38,655 bases of DNA from Candidatus Sarmatiella mevalonica (GCF_016751895.1 NZ_JACVVM010000002.1:1-38655), one strand, 5' to 3'; positions 25,714-35,549 are shown, numbered from the stretch's first letter. A program made the numbers and translations. The notes: generated by a model not told the origin, from the sequence alone.

Positions 25714-26715
25714 ATGTCTAAAAACACCTTGCTTCAGGCAACTCCAATATATAAGCCTTTTACTTACCCTTGGGCTTATGATGCATGGTTAATTCAACAA
25801 AGAATGCATTGGATACCTGAAGAGGTGCCGCTTGGTGAAGATGTGAAAGACTGGCAACATAACCTCTTACCTAACGAGAAACATTTGTTGACTCAAATCT
25901 TTCGCTTCTTTACTCAGTCTGATATAGAAGTGAATAATTGTTATATGAAGCATTACTCTAGGGTTTTTAAACCCACAGAGATACTAATGATGCTTTCTGC
26001 TTTTTCTAATATGGAAACTATCCATATTGCAGCTTATGCATACTTGCTAGATACCGTAGGAATGCCTGAAGTGGAGTATCAAGCTTTCTTATCTTATAAA
26101 GAGATGAAAGATAAATACGACTACATGCAAATTTTTAACACTAATACAAAAAAAGATATAGCCTTAACCCTTAGCGTGTTTGGTGCTTTTACCGAAGGTT
26201 TGCAGCTCTTTGCCTCCTTTGCGATTTTGCTTAACTTTCCTAGGTTTGGTAAAATGAAAGGGATGGGGCAAATTATCACCTGGTCTGTGCGCGACGAAAG
26301 CTTGCATGCTGAGTATATTATTAAACTGTTTAAGACTTTTGTAGAAGAGAATCCAGAAGTTTTAGACCAAGATCTAAAAGATCAGATATATCATGCTTGT
26401 AGTAGCATAGTAACGTTTGAAGATGCTTTTATTGATTTAGCCTTTGGACTTGGTGACGTTGAGGGGTTAGCTGCACAGGATGTGAAGCAGTATATTCGTT
26501 ATATTGCAGACCGTAGGTTGCAACAACTTGATTTACAGCCTATATATCACGTTAATGAGCACCCGCTAGACTGGCTTAACGAAATGCTTAATGCACCAGA
26601 GCATACTAACTTTTTTGAAAATCGAGCTACTGAATATAGCAAATATCTTTCAGATGAAGAAAGTTGGGATGAGATGTTTGAAAGAGTGCACAAAGTAGAC
26701 CTTAAATTATCTTAA
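25714..26715 (+). CDS. nrdB: Ribonucleotide reductase class Ia beta subunit
   Basis: Radical-generating small subunit that makes deoxyribonucleotides with NrdA. The diiron ligands are visible: Asp70 (TQSD), Glu101 and His104 (METIHIAAY), Glu161 (FTEGLQLFASF), Glu195 and His198 (RDESLHAE). Tyr108, seven residues after Glu101, corresponds to the radical Tyr of the E. coli enzyme. The length of 333 is normal for this clade. nrdA is not in the window. Located 49 bases after the methyltransferase gene. Confidence 0.94.
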   Translation: MSKNTLLQATPIYKPFTYPWAYDAWLIQQRMHWIPEEVPLGEDVKDWQHNLLPNEKHLLTQIFRFFTQSDIEVNNCYMKHYSRVFKPTEILMMLSAFSNMETIHIAAYAYLLDTVGMPEVEYQAFLSYKEMKDKYDYMQIFNTNTKKDIALTLSVFGAFTEGLQLFASFAILLNFPRFGKMKGMGQIITWSVRDESLHAEYIIKLFKTFVEENPEVLDQDLKDQIYHACSSIVTFEDAFIDLAFGLGDVEGLAAQDVKQYIRYIADRRLQQLDLQPIYHVNEHPLDWLNEMLNAPEHTNFFENRATEYSKYLSDEESWDEMFERVHKVDLKLS

Positions 26716-26911
26716 ATCTCTTTTTAAAGTTGTCTAATACAGAGCAAAAATCATTTTAAGCATTATAAACTGTATACTTAATGTTTTTTTATGAATCTTA
26801 ACTCACTCCTTCTCTTGATTAAAAAATTCATATCAATTAGGGTTTAATTATTCTAAGATTCTATTTTCTCTAATTATAATTACAAATCATTAGTTATCAA
26901 GGCAAACAAAC

Positions 26912-28579
26912 ATGTCGTATCAATATGCTTATGTTATGAAAGGTCTGAGCAAGACCATCAACGGCAAAGTTATTTTAAAAGAAACTTGGCTCTCTTTTTT
27001 ACCAGGAGCTAAAATAGGTGTAATTGGTCCTAATGGAGCTGGAAAATCAACTTTGTTAAAAATCATCGCTGGCCTAGATAATAACTATGAAGGTGAAGCT
27101 TTTGCTAGCCCTGGCGTGCGCGTTGGTTATTTGGCGCAAGAACCTATGTTGGATAATAACAAAAATGTGTTTGAAAACATCATGGATGGCCTGAAAGATA
27201 AAAAGGGTTTAATGGATAGGTTTAATCAAATTAGTATGCGTTTCATGGAAGAACTTTCGGTTGATGAAATGGATAGTTTGCTTGTTGAACAAGCTGAGAT
27301 TCAAGAGAAAATAGATGCGTGCGATGCATGGAACTTGGAAAGAGAGTTAGATATAGCCATGGAAGCTCTGCGCTGCCCTCCAAAAGATGCTAGCGTTACA
27401 AATATATCAGGGGGCGAAAAGAGGAGAGTGGCTTTGTGCAAAATTTTGTTGGAAAAGCATGACATCTTGTTGTTAGATGAGCCAACTAACCATCTTGACG
27501 CTGAATCTGTTTCTTGGTTAGAGAATTTTTTAAAACAATACAAAGGTGGCGTGATATGTATTACGCATGATAGGTATTTTTTAGATAATGTTGCAGAGTG
27601 GATTTTGGAGTTAGACAGAGGCAAGGCTGTGCCTTGGAATTGCAATTATTCTTCGTGGCTTGAACAAAAACAAGAGAAGTTAATATTAGAAGCTAAAGAA
27701 GACGATGCTCGTGGCAAGCAACTTAAACAAGAATTAGAGTGGATTAGACAGTCTCCCAAGGCGCGACAAGCTAAGAGTAAGGCCAGGGTGCAAGCTTATC
27801 AGGAGCTTCTTGCTCAAGAGGCGCATAAAGTAGTTGACGCAGCGCAAATCATCATCCCTAACGGCCCACGCCTTGGTGATTCTGTGATAGAAGCTCAGAA
27901 CGTGTCACACGAGTTTAACGGGAAAACTTTGTTTTATGATTTGAGTTTTATTGTGCCAAAAGGAGCTATAGTTGGTATAATAGGCCCTAACGGTGCAGGC
28001 AAAAGCACCTTGTTTGGTATAATAAATCAAACAATAAAACCTACTAGCGGCAAAGTGACAATAGGCCCTAGCGTGCAACTAGGTTACGTTGATCAATCAC
28101 GCGATGCTTTGGATGACCAAAAAACCGTTTGGGAAGAAATCTCCTCTGGAATGGATGAGATTCATATTAATAATAGATCAATTAAAAGTAGAGCTTACGT
28201 TGCAGCTTTTAATTTTAAGGGGGCAGATCAGCAGAAAAAAGTTGGCGTGCTTTCGGGTGGAGAGCGTAATAGGGTGCATATGGCCAAGTTATTAATACGC
28301 GGTGCTAACGTGTTATTGCTTGACGAACCTTCTAATGACCTTGATATCGATACCCTGCGCGCGCTCGAAGAAGCCATTCTTAATTTTACTGGTTGCGTAA
28401 TGGTGATTACTCATGATAGATGGTTTTTAGATAGAATTGCTACTCATATGATTATTTTTAGTGGAGAAGGTGATGTGAGTTGGTTTGAAGGTAATTATCA
28501 TGATTATCAAGAATATATGAAGAACTTTTGTGGTTATGACCCATCTATGCCAAAATATAAACATAAAAAACTAGTATAA
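26912..28579 (+). CDS. ettA: Energy-dependent translational throttle ABC-F protein EttA
   Basis: Cytoplasmic ABC-F ATPase that binds the ribosomal E site and gates entry into elongation according to energy state. Two full ABC cassettes: Walker A GPNGAGKST at 39-47, signature SGGEKRRVALCK, Walker B LLLDEPTNHLD, and in the second half GPNGAGKST (about 355), LSGGERNRVHMAK and LLLDEPSNDLD. Between the two ATPase domains lies the charged linker (LKQELEWIRQSPKARQAKSK). The length of 555 equals the standard EttA and there are no membrane segments. The regulatory logic suits a cell that imports ATP. Confidence 0.95.
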   Translation: MSYQYAYVMKGLSKTINGKVILKETWLSFLPGAKIGVIGPNGAGKSTLLKIIAGLDNNYEGEAFASPGVRVGYLAQEPMLDNNKNVFENIMDGLKDKKGLMDRFNQISMRFMEELSVDEMDSLLVEQAEIQEKIDACDAWNLERELDIAMEALRCPPKDASVTNISGGEKRRVALCKILLEKHDILLLDEPTNHLDAESVSWLENFLKQYKGGVICITHDRYFLDNVAEWILELDRGKAVPWNCNYSSWLEQKQEKLILEAKEDDARGKQLKQELEWIRQSPKARQAKSKARVQAYQELLAQEAHKVVDAAQIIIPNGPRLGDSVIEAQNVSHEFNGKTLFYDLSFIVPKGAIVGIIGPNGAGKSTLFGIINQTIKPTSGKVTIGPSVQLGYVDQSRDALDDQKTVWEEISSGMDEIHINNRSIKSRAYVAAFNFKGADQQKKVGVLSGGERNRVHMAKLLIRGANVLLLDEPSNDLDIDTLRALEEAILNFTGCVMVITHDRWFLDRIATHMIIFSGEGDVSWFEGNYHDYQEYMKNFCGYDPSMPKYKHKKLV

Positions 28580-28621
28580 AACCAAAGGCGCGCCTCGCTG
28601 GTTTGCGCATGGTTTTAAGAG

Positions 28622-29548
28622 ATGGAAGGTTGGATAAATTTATACAAACCCAAGGGTATTAGTTCTAGCAAAGCTACGTTGATTCTCAAACCTCTTGTTT
28701 GGCCTAATAAAATTGGGCATTGTGGTACGCTTGACCTAGAAGCTCATGGCGTGCTGCCCGTGGCTATTGGTAATGCCACTAAGTTTGTAGATTTAGTATC
28801 TAACCAACGTAAAAAATATTTTTTCACTGTGCAGTTTGGCGCTTGCACAGATACTGGCGATAGTGCTGGTAAATATGTAGAAACTACAAACATTATTCCT
28901 TCCAATGAGGATATGTGCAAAGTGTGCGACAGATTTCTGGGCACCATCACTCAAACCCCCTCTAAATTTTCCGCTATCAAAATTAATGGACAAAGAGCTT
29001 ATAAACTAGCTAGATCAGAGCAAGAATTTGAAATGCCTAGTAGGCAAGTGCACATCTACTGTCTTAAGCTTGTGGCTTGCGGTGAGGGGTGGGCAAGTTA
29101 TGAAGTGGAGTGTTCTAAAGGCACATACGTACGCTCTCTTGCAGAGCAAATGGCCTCCTGCTTGCAAAGTTTAGGATTTGTGATAGACTTGGAAAGGTTG
29201 TCTGTTGGCAAATTTTGCGCCAATAGCGCTTTGTCTTTAGATTTATTCAAATGCCCACATCCTTCTGCTTTAGTTAATTTAAAATCTAATTTGTTGAATT
29301 TAGAATTTGCGCTGGACGACATCTTGGTGCTTTCTATCGCAGAAAGTGATGCGCAAAAAATCGCTTATGGTTCGTCGATTGACGCGCCTTGTAGTGATGA
29401 TAATTCCGTTTGTGTAAAATACAATGGCAAAATAGTGGCAATTGGATTGGTGAAAGACAAAAGGTTTATACCGAAAAAAGTTTTTAATAATAATTTAAAT
29501 TTAAAAGAGGATTCGTTGGATGTCGATTACACGAGAAAAGAAAGCTGA
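28622..29548 (+). CDS. truB: tRNA pseudouridine-55 synthase TruB
   Basis: Makes pseudouridine 55 in the T-loop of tRNAs. The N-terminal block [15 protein letters not shown] and [19 protein letters not shown] hold the catalytic Asp; the family norm after it is GTLDP-A-G, so LEAH is a divergent version. [17 protein letters not shown]-like text ([10 protein letters not shown]), [20 protein letters not shown] and [13 protein letters not shown] follow in the usual order. The start lies 42 bases after ettA, with a GC-rich inverted repeat between (about 28578-28616). The end overlaps rpsO by 29 bases, so the two are translationally linked. Confidence 0.94.
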   Translation: MEGWINLYKPKGISSSKATLILKPLVWPNKIGHCGTLDLEAHGVLPVAIGNATKFVDLVSNQRKKYFFTVQFGACTDTGDSAGKYVETTNIIPSNEDMCKVCDRFLGTITQTPSKFSAIKINGQRAYKLARSEQEFEMPSRQVHIYCLKLVACGEGWASYEVECSKGTYVRSLAEQMASCLQSLGFVIDLERLSVGKFCANSALSLDLFKCPHPSALVNLKSNLLNLEFALDDILVLSIAESDAQKIAYGSSIDAPCSDDNSVCVKYNGKIVAIGLVKDKRFIPKKVFNNNLNLKEDSLDVDYTRKES

Positions 29549-29828
29549 GTTGGTTATGGCTTATGGGGGTGGTGCCCGCAACACCGGTAGCACAGAGGTG
29601 CAATGCGCTATTCTTACAGAGAGAATAGCTAATCTTAGCCAACATTTAAGAGAAAACAAAAAAGATTTTGCATGTCTTAGAGGTTTGTTGGTTTTGGTTG
29701 GTCGTAGAAGACGACTATTAAATTATCTAAAACAAACTGAAATTAGTAGGTACTTAGATTTAATATCTAAATTAGGTATGAGAAAGCAGTCTGTGAAAAA
29801 AGACAAAGCTAATAACAAGAAAAAATAA
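29520..29828 (+). CDS. rpsO: 30S ribosomal protein S15 (uS15)
   Basis: Primary binding protein of the central domain of 16S rRNA. Conserved blocks are [47 protein letters not shown]. It is 102 residues long, against about 89 in most bacteria, because of a Lys-rich tail ([10 protein letters not shown]). The coding start overlaps truB by 29 bases, with a GGA-type binding site (GAGGATTCG) inside truB. The usual neighbour pnp is absent; tlc follows after 54 bases. Confidence 0.96.
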   Translation: MSITREKKAELVMAYGGGARNTGSTEVQCAILTERIANLSQHLRENKKDFACLRGLLVLVGRRRRLLNYLKQTEISRYLDLISKLGMRKQSVKKDKANNKKK

Positions 29829-29882
29829 CTGAATAGAGATAATTAAGTAATTTGAAAAATATATAAAATAAAATATAATATT

Positions 29883-31403
29883 ATGACTAGTAATACAAAA
29901 GAGAAGAAAAACTCGGGGCTTTCGGAATGGAGGCGTATGCTTTGGCCGATAGAAGGTTATGAGCACAAAAAGTTTTTACCTATGGCTCTTATGATGTTTT
30001 GCATCCTTTTAAACTATTCTACCTTACGCTCTATTAAAGATGGTTTTATTGTTACCGGTATTGGTGCTGAGGCTTTGGGTTTTTTAAAAATGTATGTAGT
30101 GTTTCCATCATCTATGATTGCAATGATTTTGTATATTAAACTTTGCGATGTATTAAGCACTAAAAACGTTTTTTATGCAATAACTTGGTTTTTTATAGGT
30201 TATTTTTTGCTATTCGCGTTTGTTCTTTACCCTAACCAAACTTTAGTTCATCCTGACCCAGAATGCATCGACTGCCTCGCTAAGGAGTATAAGACCTTTC
30301 AATGGTTTATTCGTATTTGGGGTAAGTGGAGTATGGCTACCTTTTATGTTATGAGTGAGCTTTGGGGTTCTATGATGCTGAGTTTGCTTTTTTGGCAATT
30401 TGCTAACAGGATCGTGAGAACAGATGAGGCGAAAAGATTTTATTCGATGTTTGGTCTGCTCGCAAACTGCTCATTGTTTGTAACATCAGCTGTTATTAAT
30501 TTCTTCTTAGATCCTAACAGACAGTTTGTTGCGCCGGAGATTAAATTTTTACCTTTAATTATAGTAGTGATAATTAGCGCTTTGTTAGTGATTTTTATTT
30601 ATAGTTGGATGCAGTCTAATGTATTAAAAGATCCTAAACTTTACTCTCCAGAGCAGCAAGGTGGAGGGAAGAAGAAAAAGGTTAAACTTTCTCTTATTGA
30701 AAGCTTTAAAATGATCTTCTCTTCTGCATATCTTGGTTTAATAGCAGCTTTGGTTGTTGCTTATGGCGTGTCTATTATTCTGGTTGAGGGTGTGTGGAAA
30801 GATAAAATCAAAACCTTATATCCTAACGCCGAAGAATATACCATGTATATGGGTAAGTTCCAGATGTTTCAAGGTTTTGGTTCTATTATATGCATGATAA
30901 TAGGAGCCAATGTTTTAAGAAAATTACCTTGGAAAGTGGCAGCTTTAGTTACTCCATTAATTATGTTAGTTACTGGCATGATATTTTTTAATTTAATTTT
31001 CTTTGAAGAAGAAATATCTCCTTATTTGGCCTTCTTACAATCCACTCCATTAGCTATAGCTGTGAGCGTTGGTATGATACAAAACGTTCTTGGTAAGTCT
31101 GTGAAGTATTCTTTGTTTGATTCAACCAAAAATATGGCTTATATTCCACTAGATACTGACTTAAAAACCAAAGGGCAAGCCGCGGTGGAAGTAGTAGGTG
31201 GTAGGCTTGGCAAATCTGGTGGAGCGTTAATCTCATCCACTTTCTTCTTGCTAGCTCCTTCTTTGAGTTTTTCTCAAGCTACGCCTTATTTTGGATGTAT
31301 TTTCTTTGGTATAGTGGTTGTGTGGATTTATGCGGTTATTGCGTTGTCTATTAAATATGAAGAGAAAATTAAAATGCAGTCAGCTGAAGAAAAAGGTGTT
31401 TAA
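29883..31403 (+). CDS. tlc: ATP/ADP translocase (nucleotide transport protein)
   Basis: Inner-membrane exchanger of the AAA/NTT family that imports host ATP for ADP in Rickettsiales and Chlamydiae. About 11-12 membrane segments. Family text: [19 protein letters not shown] at the start, [39 protein letters not shown], and late [20 protein letters not shown] followed by GKSGG. A length of 506 is typical. Its substrate among nucleotides cannot be set by reading, since several Tlc paralogues carry different nucleotides. It shows that the organism is an energy or nucleotide parasite inside eukaryotic cells. Confidence 0.95.
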   Translation: MTSNTKEKKNSGLSEWRRMLWPIEGYEHKKFLPMALMMFCILLNYSTLRSIKDGFIVTGIGAEALGFLKMYVVFPSSMIAMILYIKLCDVLSTKNVFYAITWFFIGYFLLFAFVLYPNQTLVHPDPECIDCLAKEYKTFQWFIRIWGKWSMATFYVMSELWGSMMLSLLFWQFANRIVRTDEAKRFYSMFGLLANCSLFVTSAVINFFLDPNRQFVAPEIKFLPLIIVVIISALLVIFIYSWMQSNVLKDPKLYSPEQQGGGKKKKVKLSLIESFKMIFSSAYLGLIAALVVAYGVSIILVEGVWKDKIKTLYPNAEEYTMYMGKFQMFQGFGSIICMIIGANVLRKLPWKVAALVTPLIMLVTGMIFFNLIFFEEEISPYLAFLQSTPLAIAVSVGMIQNVLGKSVKYSLFDSTKNMAYIPLDTDLKTKGQAAVEVVGGRLGKSGGALISSTFFLLAPSLSFSQATPYFGCIFFGIVVVWIYAVIALSIKYEEKIKMQSAEEKGV

Positions 31404-31500
31404 TTTAAATTTGTTCATTAATATTTAACGGTTGTATTAAATTATATTGAATTAAACTGAGATAAACAAATGATCGTGCAAACAATTATATTGTAAAATA

Positions 31501-31554
31501 AAACTAAACCAGATGCGTTAATTTTGTTGTTGACGTGTCTGGTTTTGTTAGTTT
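31501..31554 (+). promoter_or_regulatory. Long imperfect hairpin upstream of the CADD gene
   Basis: AAACTAA/TTAGTTT (31501-31507 with 31548-31554), ACCAGA/TCTGGT (31508-31513 with 31538-31543) and CGTTAA/TTGACG (31516-31521 with 31530-31535, one T-G pair) can stack as a nested stem of 19 pairs, with a bulge on one side and a mismatched TG/TG. It lies about 100 bases after tlc and 54 bases before the CADD start. It could end tlc transcription or regulate the next gene; no T run follows. Confidence 0.4.
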
Positions 31555-31607
31555 ATATCATTATGTAACGCATTATATAGCGTCTTAATATAAATGTAGG
31601 TAGTTTT

Positions 31608-32279
31608 ATGAGTTTGACAGTAGATAACTTGAATAAAGACTTAGAGCAGTGGTTTTTGTTAAAACATCCTTTTTATCAACAGTGGAACGAGGGCAAATTA
31701 ACCATCGAAGATTTATCTTTATATGCTAGAGAGTATTATCATCATGTCGCCGCTTTCCCTAGGTATATTAGCCAGATTCATACGTTATGCAAAGATATTA
31801 GCGCTAGGCAGGTGCTATTGGATAATTTGATAGATGAAGAAAAGGGCGAAGGAAACCATCCAGAGTTGTGGCTGAGGTTTTTAGAGGGGGTGCAAGGTGA
31901 CCGCGCGCATAACGAGGAGCCGCAGATAGATGCTACCAAGGAATTAGTAGATGGTTTTTTTGAATTAACAAAAACAGATTATCATACTGGCTTAGGCGCT
32001 CTTTATTCTTATGAGAGACAAACAGCTGATGTTTCTGAGTCTAAAATGGACGGATTAACTAATAATTACGCTATCAATGATGCTAAAACCCTAGAGTTTT
32101 TTGATGTTCACGCTAAATTTGATAAATTTCACACCCAAGCTCTCGTGAAATTAATAAAAGATACGAACGAGGTTGATTTTCAAAAAGTGCGTCATGGGGC
32201 GTTAAGTGGCGCTAAATTGCTTTGGCAGTTTTTGGATGGTATGTTGGATGCGCGTTGTGTTACTTGTAGTATAAATTGA
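31608..32279 (+). CDS. CADD family protein (self-sacrificing para-aminobenzoate synthase type)
   Basis: A 223-residue all-helical protein of the heme-oxygenase-like TenA/PqqC superfamily, closest by motifs to CADD of Chlamydia. Conserved blocks: KHPFYQQWNEGKLTIEDLSL, YARE-YYHHVAAFPRYIS, LIDEEKGEGNHPELWLRFL (metal Glu and His), YSYERQ (Glu) and HAKFDKFH (His, Asp, His), giving a dinuclear metal site. Chlamydial CADD makes para-aminobenzoate for folate from one of its own Tyr residues; the FY in KHPFYQQW is at the corresponding place by my alignment. Some CADD-like proteins have been studied as host cell-death ligands. No folate genes are nearby. The function in this organism is inferred. Confidence 0.85.
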   Translation: MSLTVDNLNKDLEQWFLLKHPFYQQWNEGKLTIEDLSLYAREYYHHVAAFPRYISQIHTLCKDISARQVLLDNLIDEEKGEGNHPELWLRFLEGVQGDRAHNEEPQIDATKELVDGFFELTKTDYHTGLGALYSYERQTADVSESKMDGLTNNYAINDAKTLEFFDVHAKFDKFHTQALVKLIKDTNEVDFQKVRHGALSGAKLLWQFLDGMLDARCVTCSIN

Positions 32280-33094
32280 ATTTTGAAATTGTTTTTTTGA
32301 AGTTGTCGCCAAGGTTGCTTTGAAATTGCGCGAAGCTTCCCGGCTTGACAAGATACTGATTTTGGGTTACCATGGAACTTATCCCATTACCCACTCGGTT
32401 TAGTGGGTAGGTGTTTATTTTATTTTTATTTCAGAGGTACTTAACAACTTAGGTTATATGTAGAATCTAGTTTTAGGAATATACTTAGAGGTTTTTTATG
32501 TTTTTATTTGGACAGTTAAAATTAAATTTATTAACTAACACGCTTGGTTCAACTCGGCGTGAAGTTAGCTTATTGTCATTTCCCTTCTCTCATTCCCCCA
32601 TCTCTTTTATTTCCATGTTTTTTATTTCAGCTTCTCTGATTCATCATCATTATATTCGCTGCATTTCTTGTTCTTGGTAGAAAAATAAAGTTTTTTATTT
32701 AACCTGTTTTAGATTATCTTTTAGATTATTTCGTTCCGCTGAATTATTCGGGTTGAACTATTAGGTGGTTGACAAACGCTTTTGTTTTTAAACAAATATA
32801 TCTGTCTGTTAAAATATTTGCGTATTTTTTGACTTTTTTGTACGTTTTTATAGGTCAACACTTCTTAAGAACTCTTTTGTTTAAGAGTAGTAGTGTTACT
32901 TGGTGGCGTTAAGATTTTTTTGCTTTCTAAACCTCCTTAAGTTTATCTGTTTGTATAAACGAGTTTTTAAACTAGTTTTTTGAAGTTTTTTGAATAAGTA
33001 ATCTAAAAACAATATAATCTATAAAAAACATTAAGTATGAAACATTTAACACATTAAAAAAATTACATAATAATTAATATAAAAAAATAAAATT
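32280..33094. other. Gene-free region with a terminator and several structured segments
   Basis: A gap of 815 bases. The first 130 are GC-richer than the rest and can form several stems, ending in the terminator at 32388-32409. At 32498-32680 an open frame of 60 codons with an AGAGG site upstream has no recognisable product and is not called. Around 32537-32576 a bulged inverted repeat (CTAACACGC with GCGTGAAGTTAG) is visible, and at 32871-32888 a short stem ACTCTT/AAGAGT. A TTGACA at 32768-32773 is a possible -35 element. The last 150 bases before the transporter gene are AT-rich. Confidence 0.4.
32388..32409 (+). terminator. Hairpin terminator downstream of the CADD gene
   Basis: TACCCACT (32388-32395) and AGTGGGTA (32402-32409) form a perfect 8-bp stem with loop CGGTTT, followed by GGTGTTTATTTTATTTTTATTT. 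It is 109 bases after the CADD stop codon, so it may end that mRNA or a separate small RNA. Confidence 0.7.
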
Positions 33095-34549
33095 ATGCAA
33101 AATACTCTTTCTTTAGAAAAAAATAGGCGATTGCCTGGTTTTTTAACGCTATTATTTTTTGTTGAAATGTGGGAGAGATTTAGCTATTATGGCATGAGAG
33201 CTTTGTTAGTGCTGTTTCTCACATCGCAGTTAAAACTAGACGACGATAACGCTAACCATATCTACGCACTCTTTGCCGCTATAGGTTATTCTCTACCGGT
33301 GATAGCTGGTTTTTTAGCTGATAAATTTTTGGGTTTTAAAAATATGGTGAGTATTGGTGGTGCGGTTATGATTTTGGGCCACCTCATTCTCGCATTCACC
33401 GGAATGGAAGACCGGTTAATATATTTGGGTTTAGGTGTATTAGCTGCAGGCACCGCTTTTTTTAAGGGTAACATCACCACCTTGTTGGGCGATTGTTATG
33501 CCAAAGGTGATCCGGAGCGTGACAGAGGTTTCACTTTATTTTATGTAGGAGTGAATTTAGGTGCGCTTATGGGTTCCATAACTTGTGGTTATATGGCGCA
33601 TGCGTTTGGATGGCATTATGGTTTTGGTACGGCTGGCGTTGGTATGGTGATGGGTATGATAGTTTTCTTTAGATTTAAGAATATTTTAGATGGTTATACT
33701 CATACTAAAACCCCTAAGGTAACAAAAAAAATATTAGGAATTAACCTCATCGTTTGGACTTCTTTGTTGGTGCTAGCTTTGGGTTGCGCCTCAACTCTCA
33801 TGCTTATTTTCCACGAAACCTTTGTGCGTACTTTAACATTTGCTGGGGTGACGGTGTTTTGTGTATATTTAAGCGTTATAGTGCGCTCTAAAGCAGAAGA
33901 GCGTAGTAATTTGATAGCAATTTCTATTTTGATCTTTTTTGTGATGTCGTTTTTTGCTGTAGAAATGCAGACGGGTTCGTTTATTAACTTATTTACAGAA
34001 AGACATGTCTCGAAGGAAGTATTTGGTATTTTTATACCAGCAGCTGTTTCTCAAGGTCTTAACCCATTATCTATATTGCTTTTTGGTGCATTGATGGGTA
34101 GTTGTTTTAAGTTTGAGAAAAAGAGAACTAGTTTTATGATTTCTATTGGCTTGTTGTGTTTGAGCTTATCGTGTTTGGCATTATATATAGGCTGCCTTTT
34201 TGCTAGCAATAATAGCGTTGTGGGATATGGATATCTATTACTTTCTATGTTTCTTTTGGGTTTTGGTGAATTATGTTCTGTGTCTATAATGCAATCACAG
34301 ATTACTGCATTAGCGCCATACCACATTAAAGGTTTTATTATGGGTATTTTTACTCTTTCCTTAGCATTTTCTAACTTATTAGGGATACCGCTAGCAAAGT
34401 TAGTGAGTATACCAAGCAACACTCAGAGTGCAGAATCTTTGTTGATATATCAACATGGTTTTTTTCAGATTACTTTGGCGACGTTTGGTATATTTGTGTT
34501 GTATCTAGTGTTTTATCGATTTATAAACAAAGCTATTGTAAATAATTAG
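33095..34549 (+). CDS. POT-family proton-dependent peptide transporter
   Basis: Inner-membrane symporter of di- and tripeptides with protons (MFS superfamily, PTR2/POT). The defining ExxERFxYYG motif is at residues 24-33 in the first membrane helix (EMWERFSYYG). Further family text: YALFAAIGYSLPVIAGFLAD, GLGVLAAGTAFFKGN followed by ITTLLGD, and GFTLFYVGVNLGALMG. About 14 membrane segments in 484 residues. It would supply amino acids from host peptides, in line with the aminopeptidase PepA. Confidence 0.92.
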   Translation: MQNTLSLEKNRRLPGFLTLLFFVEMWERFSYYGMRALLVLFLTSQLKLDDDNANHIYALFAAIGYSLPVIAGFLADKFLGFKNMVSIGGAVMILGHLILAFTGMEDRLIYLGLGVLAAGTAFFKGNITTLLGDCYAKGDPERDRGFTLFYVGVNLGALMGSITCGYMAHAFGWHYGFGTAGVGMVMGMIVFFRFKNILDGYTHTKTPKVTKKILGINLIVWTSLLVLALGCASTLMLIFHETFVRTLTFAGVTVFCVYLSVIVRSKAEERSNLIAISILIFFVMSFFAVEMQTGSFINLFTERHVSKEVFGIFIPAAVSQGLNPLSILLFGALMGSCFKFEKKRTSFMISIGLLCLSLSCLALYIGCLFASNNSVVGYGYLLLSMFLLGFGELCSVSIMQSQITALAPYHIKGFIMGIFTLSLAFSNLLGIPLAKLVSIPSNTQSAESLLIYQHGFFQITLATFGIFVLYLVFYRFINKAIVNN

Positions 34550-34716
34550 TATCATATATTTTTTGTTTGAGTTGTGTTAAATAAAAATTTAAGATTAAAC
34601 ATTGTAATTAGGTGATATAGATACTATTATATAATATTGAGAGGTTGTACTTTCTCAAGATAGATATGTTCTACAGAGTTTGCTCTGTTATAAAAAGACT
34701 CTCTTTGTTCGTTTGG

Positions 34717-34740
34717 CCTTTTGTAGGCTAAGGCAAAAGG
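34717..34740 (+). terminator. Possible terminator hairpins between the transporter and Bax-inhibitor genes
   Basis: CCTTTTG (34717-34723) pairs with CAAAAGG (34734-34740) around a 10-base loop, followed by GTTGTTTTGA. A smaller stem, ACAGAG-TTTG-CTCTGT, lies at about 34672-34687. The gap of 274 bases to the next gene otherwise shows no gene. Confidence 0.45.
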
Positions 34741-34823
34741 GTTGTTTTGATATTATCTTTTGTTTTGCGCAAGAAGTATGCCTTGATATTCTAATACATT
34801 ATATAAATAGGTAAGTTTAGTAT

Positions 34824-35549
34824 ATGAATTTCACAAAAATACACGCCTCATCTAATGCTACATACGATGCGGGTTTGCGCGCTTACATGCTCGCTATATA
34901 CAACTATATGTTTGTAGCATTGGTGATAACTGGGTTATCTGCTGTTTTAGCAGTAGCTTCTCCTTTGTCCTATCTTGTTTTTAATATTCAAGATGGCCAG
35001 TTTTATGGTTTAAGTGGGTTGGGTACTCTAATCGCCATTGCTCCAGTAGGGATAGCGTTTTATTTGTTTTGGGGTATAAACAAAGTAAATACCCGAAAGG
35101 CTATGATGCTGTTTTGGGTTTATGCAGCTCTCACTGGCGTGTCGCTATCTTCTGTATGCTTTGTATACACCATGCAGTCTATAGCTAGGTCTTTCTTTAT
35201 TACGGCAGCAGTGTTTGGTGCGATGAGTATTTATGGATATTCTACTAAAAGGGATTTGACATCTTTTGGATCTTTTGTTACTATGGGACTGCTTGGCGTG
35301 ATTATAGCATCTTTAATGAATATCTTTTTAAAGAGTTCGGGTTTAAATTTTGCTATATCTTTGTTGAGCGTTGGTATTTTTACTGGTTTAATTGCCTTTG
35401 ACACGCAAAAATTGAAGGAGGTTTATCTTCAAAATCGCCATAATCCTTCTTTGCAGAAGGTTGCTATTTTGGGTGCTTTTACTCTGTATCTTGATCTAAT
35501 AAATCTCTTTATATATATCTTGAGGTTTGTTGGAAATAGGAGAGATTAG
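34824..35549 (+). CDS. Bax inhibitor-1/YccA family membrane protein
   Basis: A 241-residue protein with seven membrane segments of the BI-1 (TMBIM) family, whose bacterial members such as YetJ act as pH-sensitive calcium leak channels or modulate membrane proteases. Family text: YDAGLRAYMLAIYNYMFVAL at the start, SLSSVCFVYT, FGAMSIYGYSTKRDLTSFGS, and GLIAFDTQKLKEVY near the end, with the conserved Asp. The last segment, LYLDLINLFIYILRFVGNRR, is the usual C-terminal block. No partner is evident in the neighbourhood. Confidence 0.93.
   Translation: MNFTKIHASSNATYDAGLRAYMLAIYNYMFVALVITGLSAVLAVASPLSYLVFNIQDGQFYGLSGLGTLIAIAPVGIAFYLFWGINKVNTRKAMMLFWVYAALTGVSLSSVCFVYTMQSIARSFFITAAVFGAMSIYGYSTKRDLTSFGSFVTMGLLGVIIASLMNIFLKSSGLNFAISLLSVGIFTGLIAFDTQKLKEVYLQNRHNPSLQKVAILGAFTLYLDLINLFIYILRFVGNRRD

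Noticed and set aside
28578-28616. GC-rich inverted repeat between ettA and truB as a terminator
   Set aside because: The arms (AAACCA with TGGTTT, GCGC with GCGC) are imperfect with a large loop, and only four T follow. With truB starting 6 bases later, a terminator is doubtful.
32498-32680. 60-codon open frame with an AGAGG site upstream
   Set aside because: No homology recognised, composition is that of the pyrimidine-rich gap, and it contains a bulged inverted repeat. Not enough to call a gene; mentioned in the gap entry.
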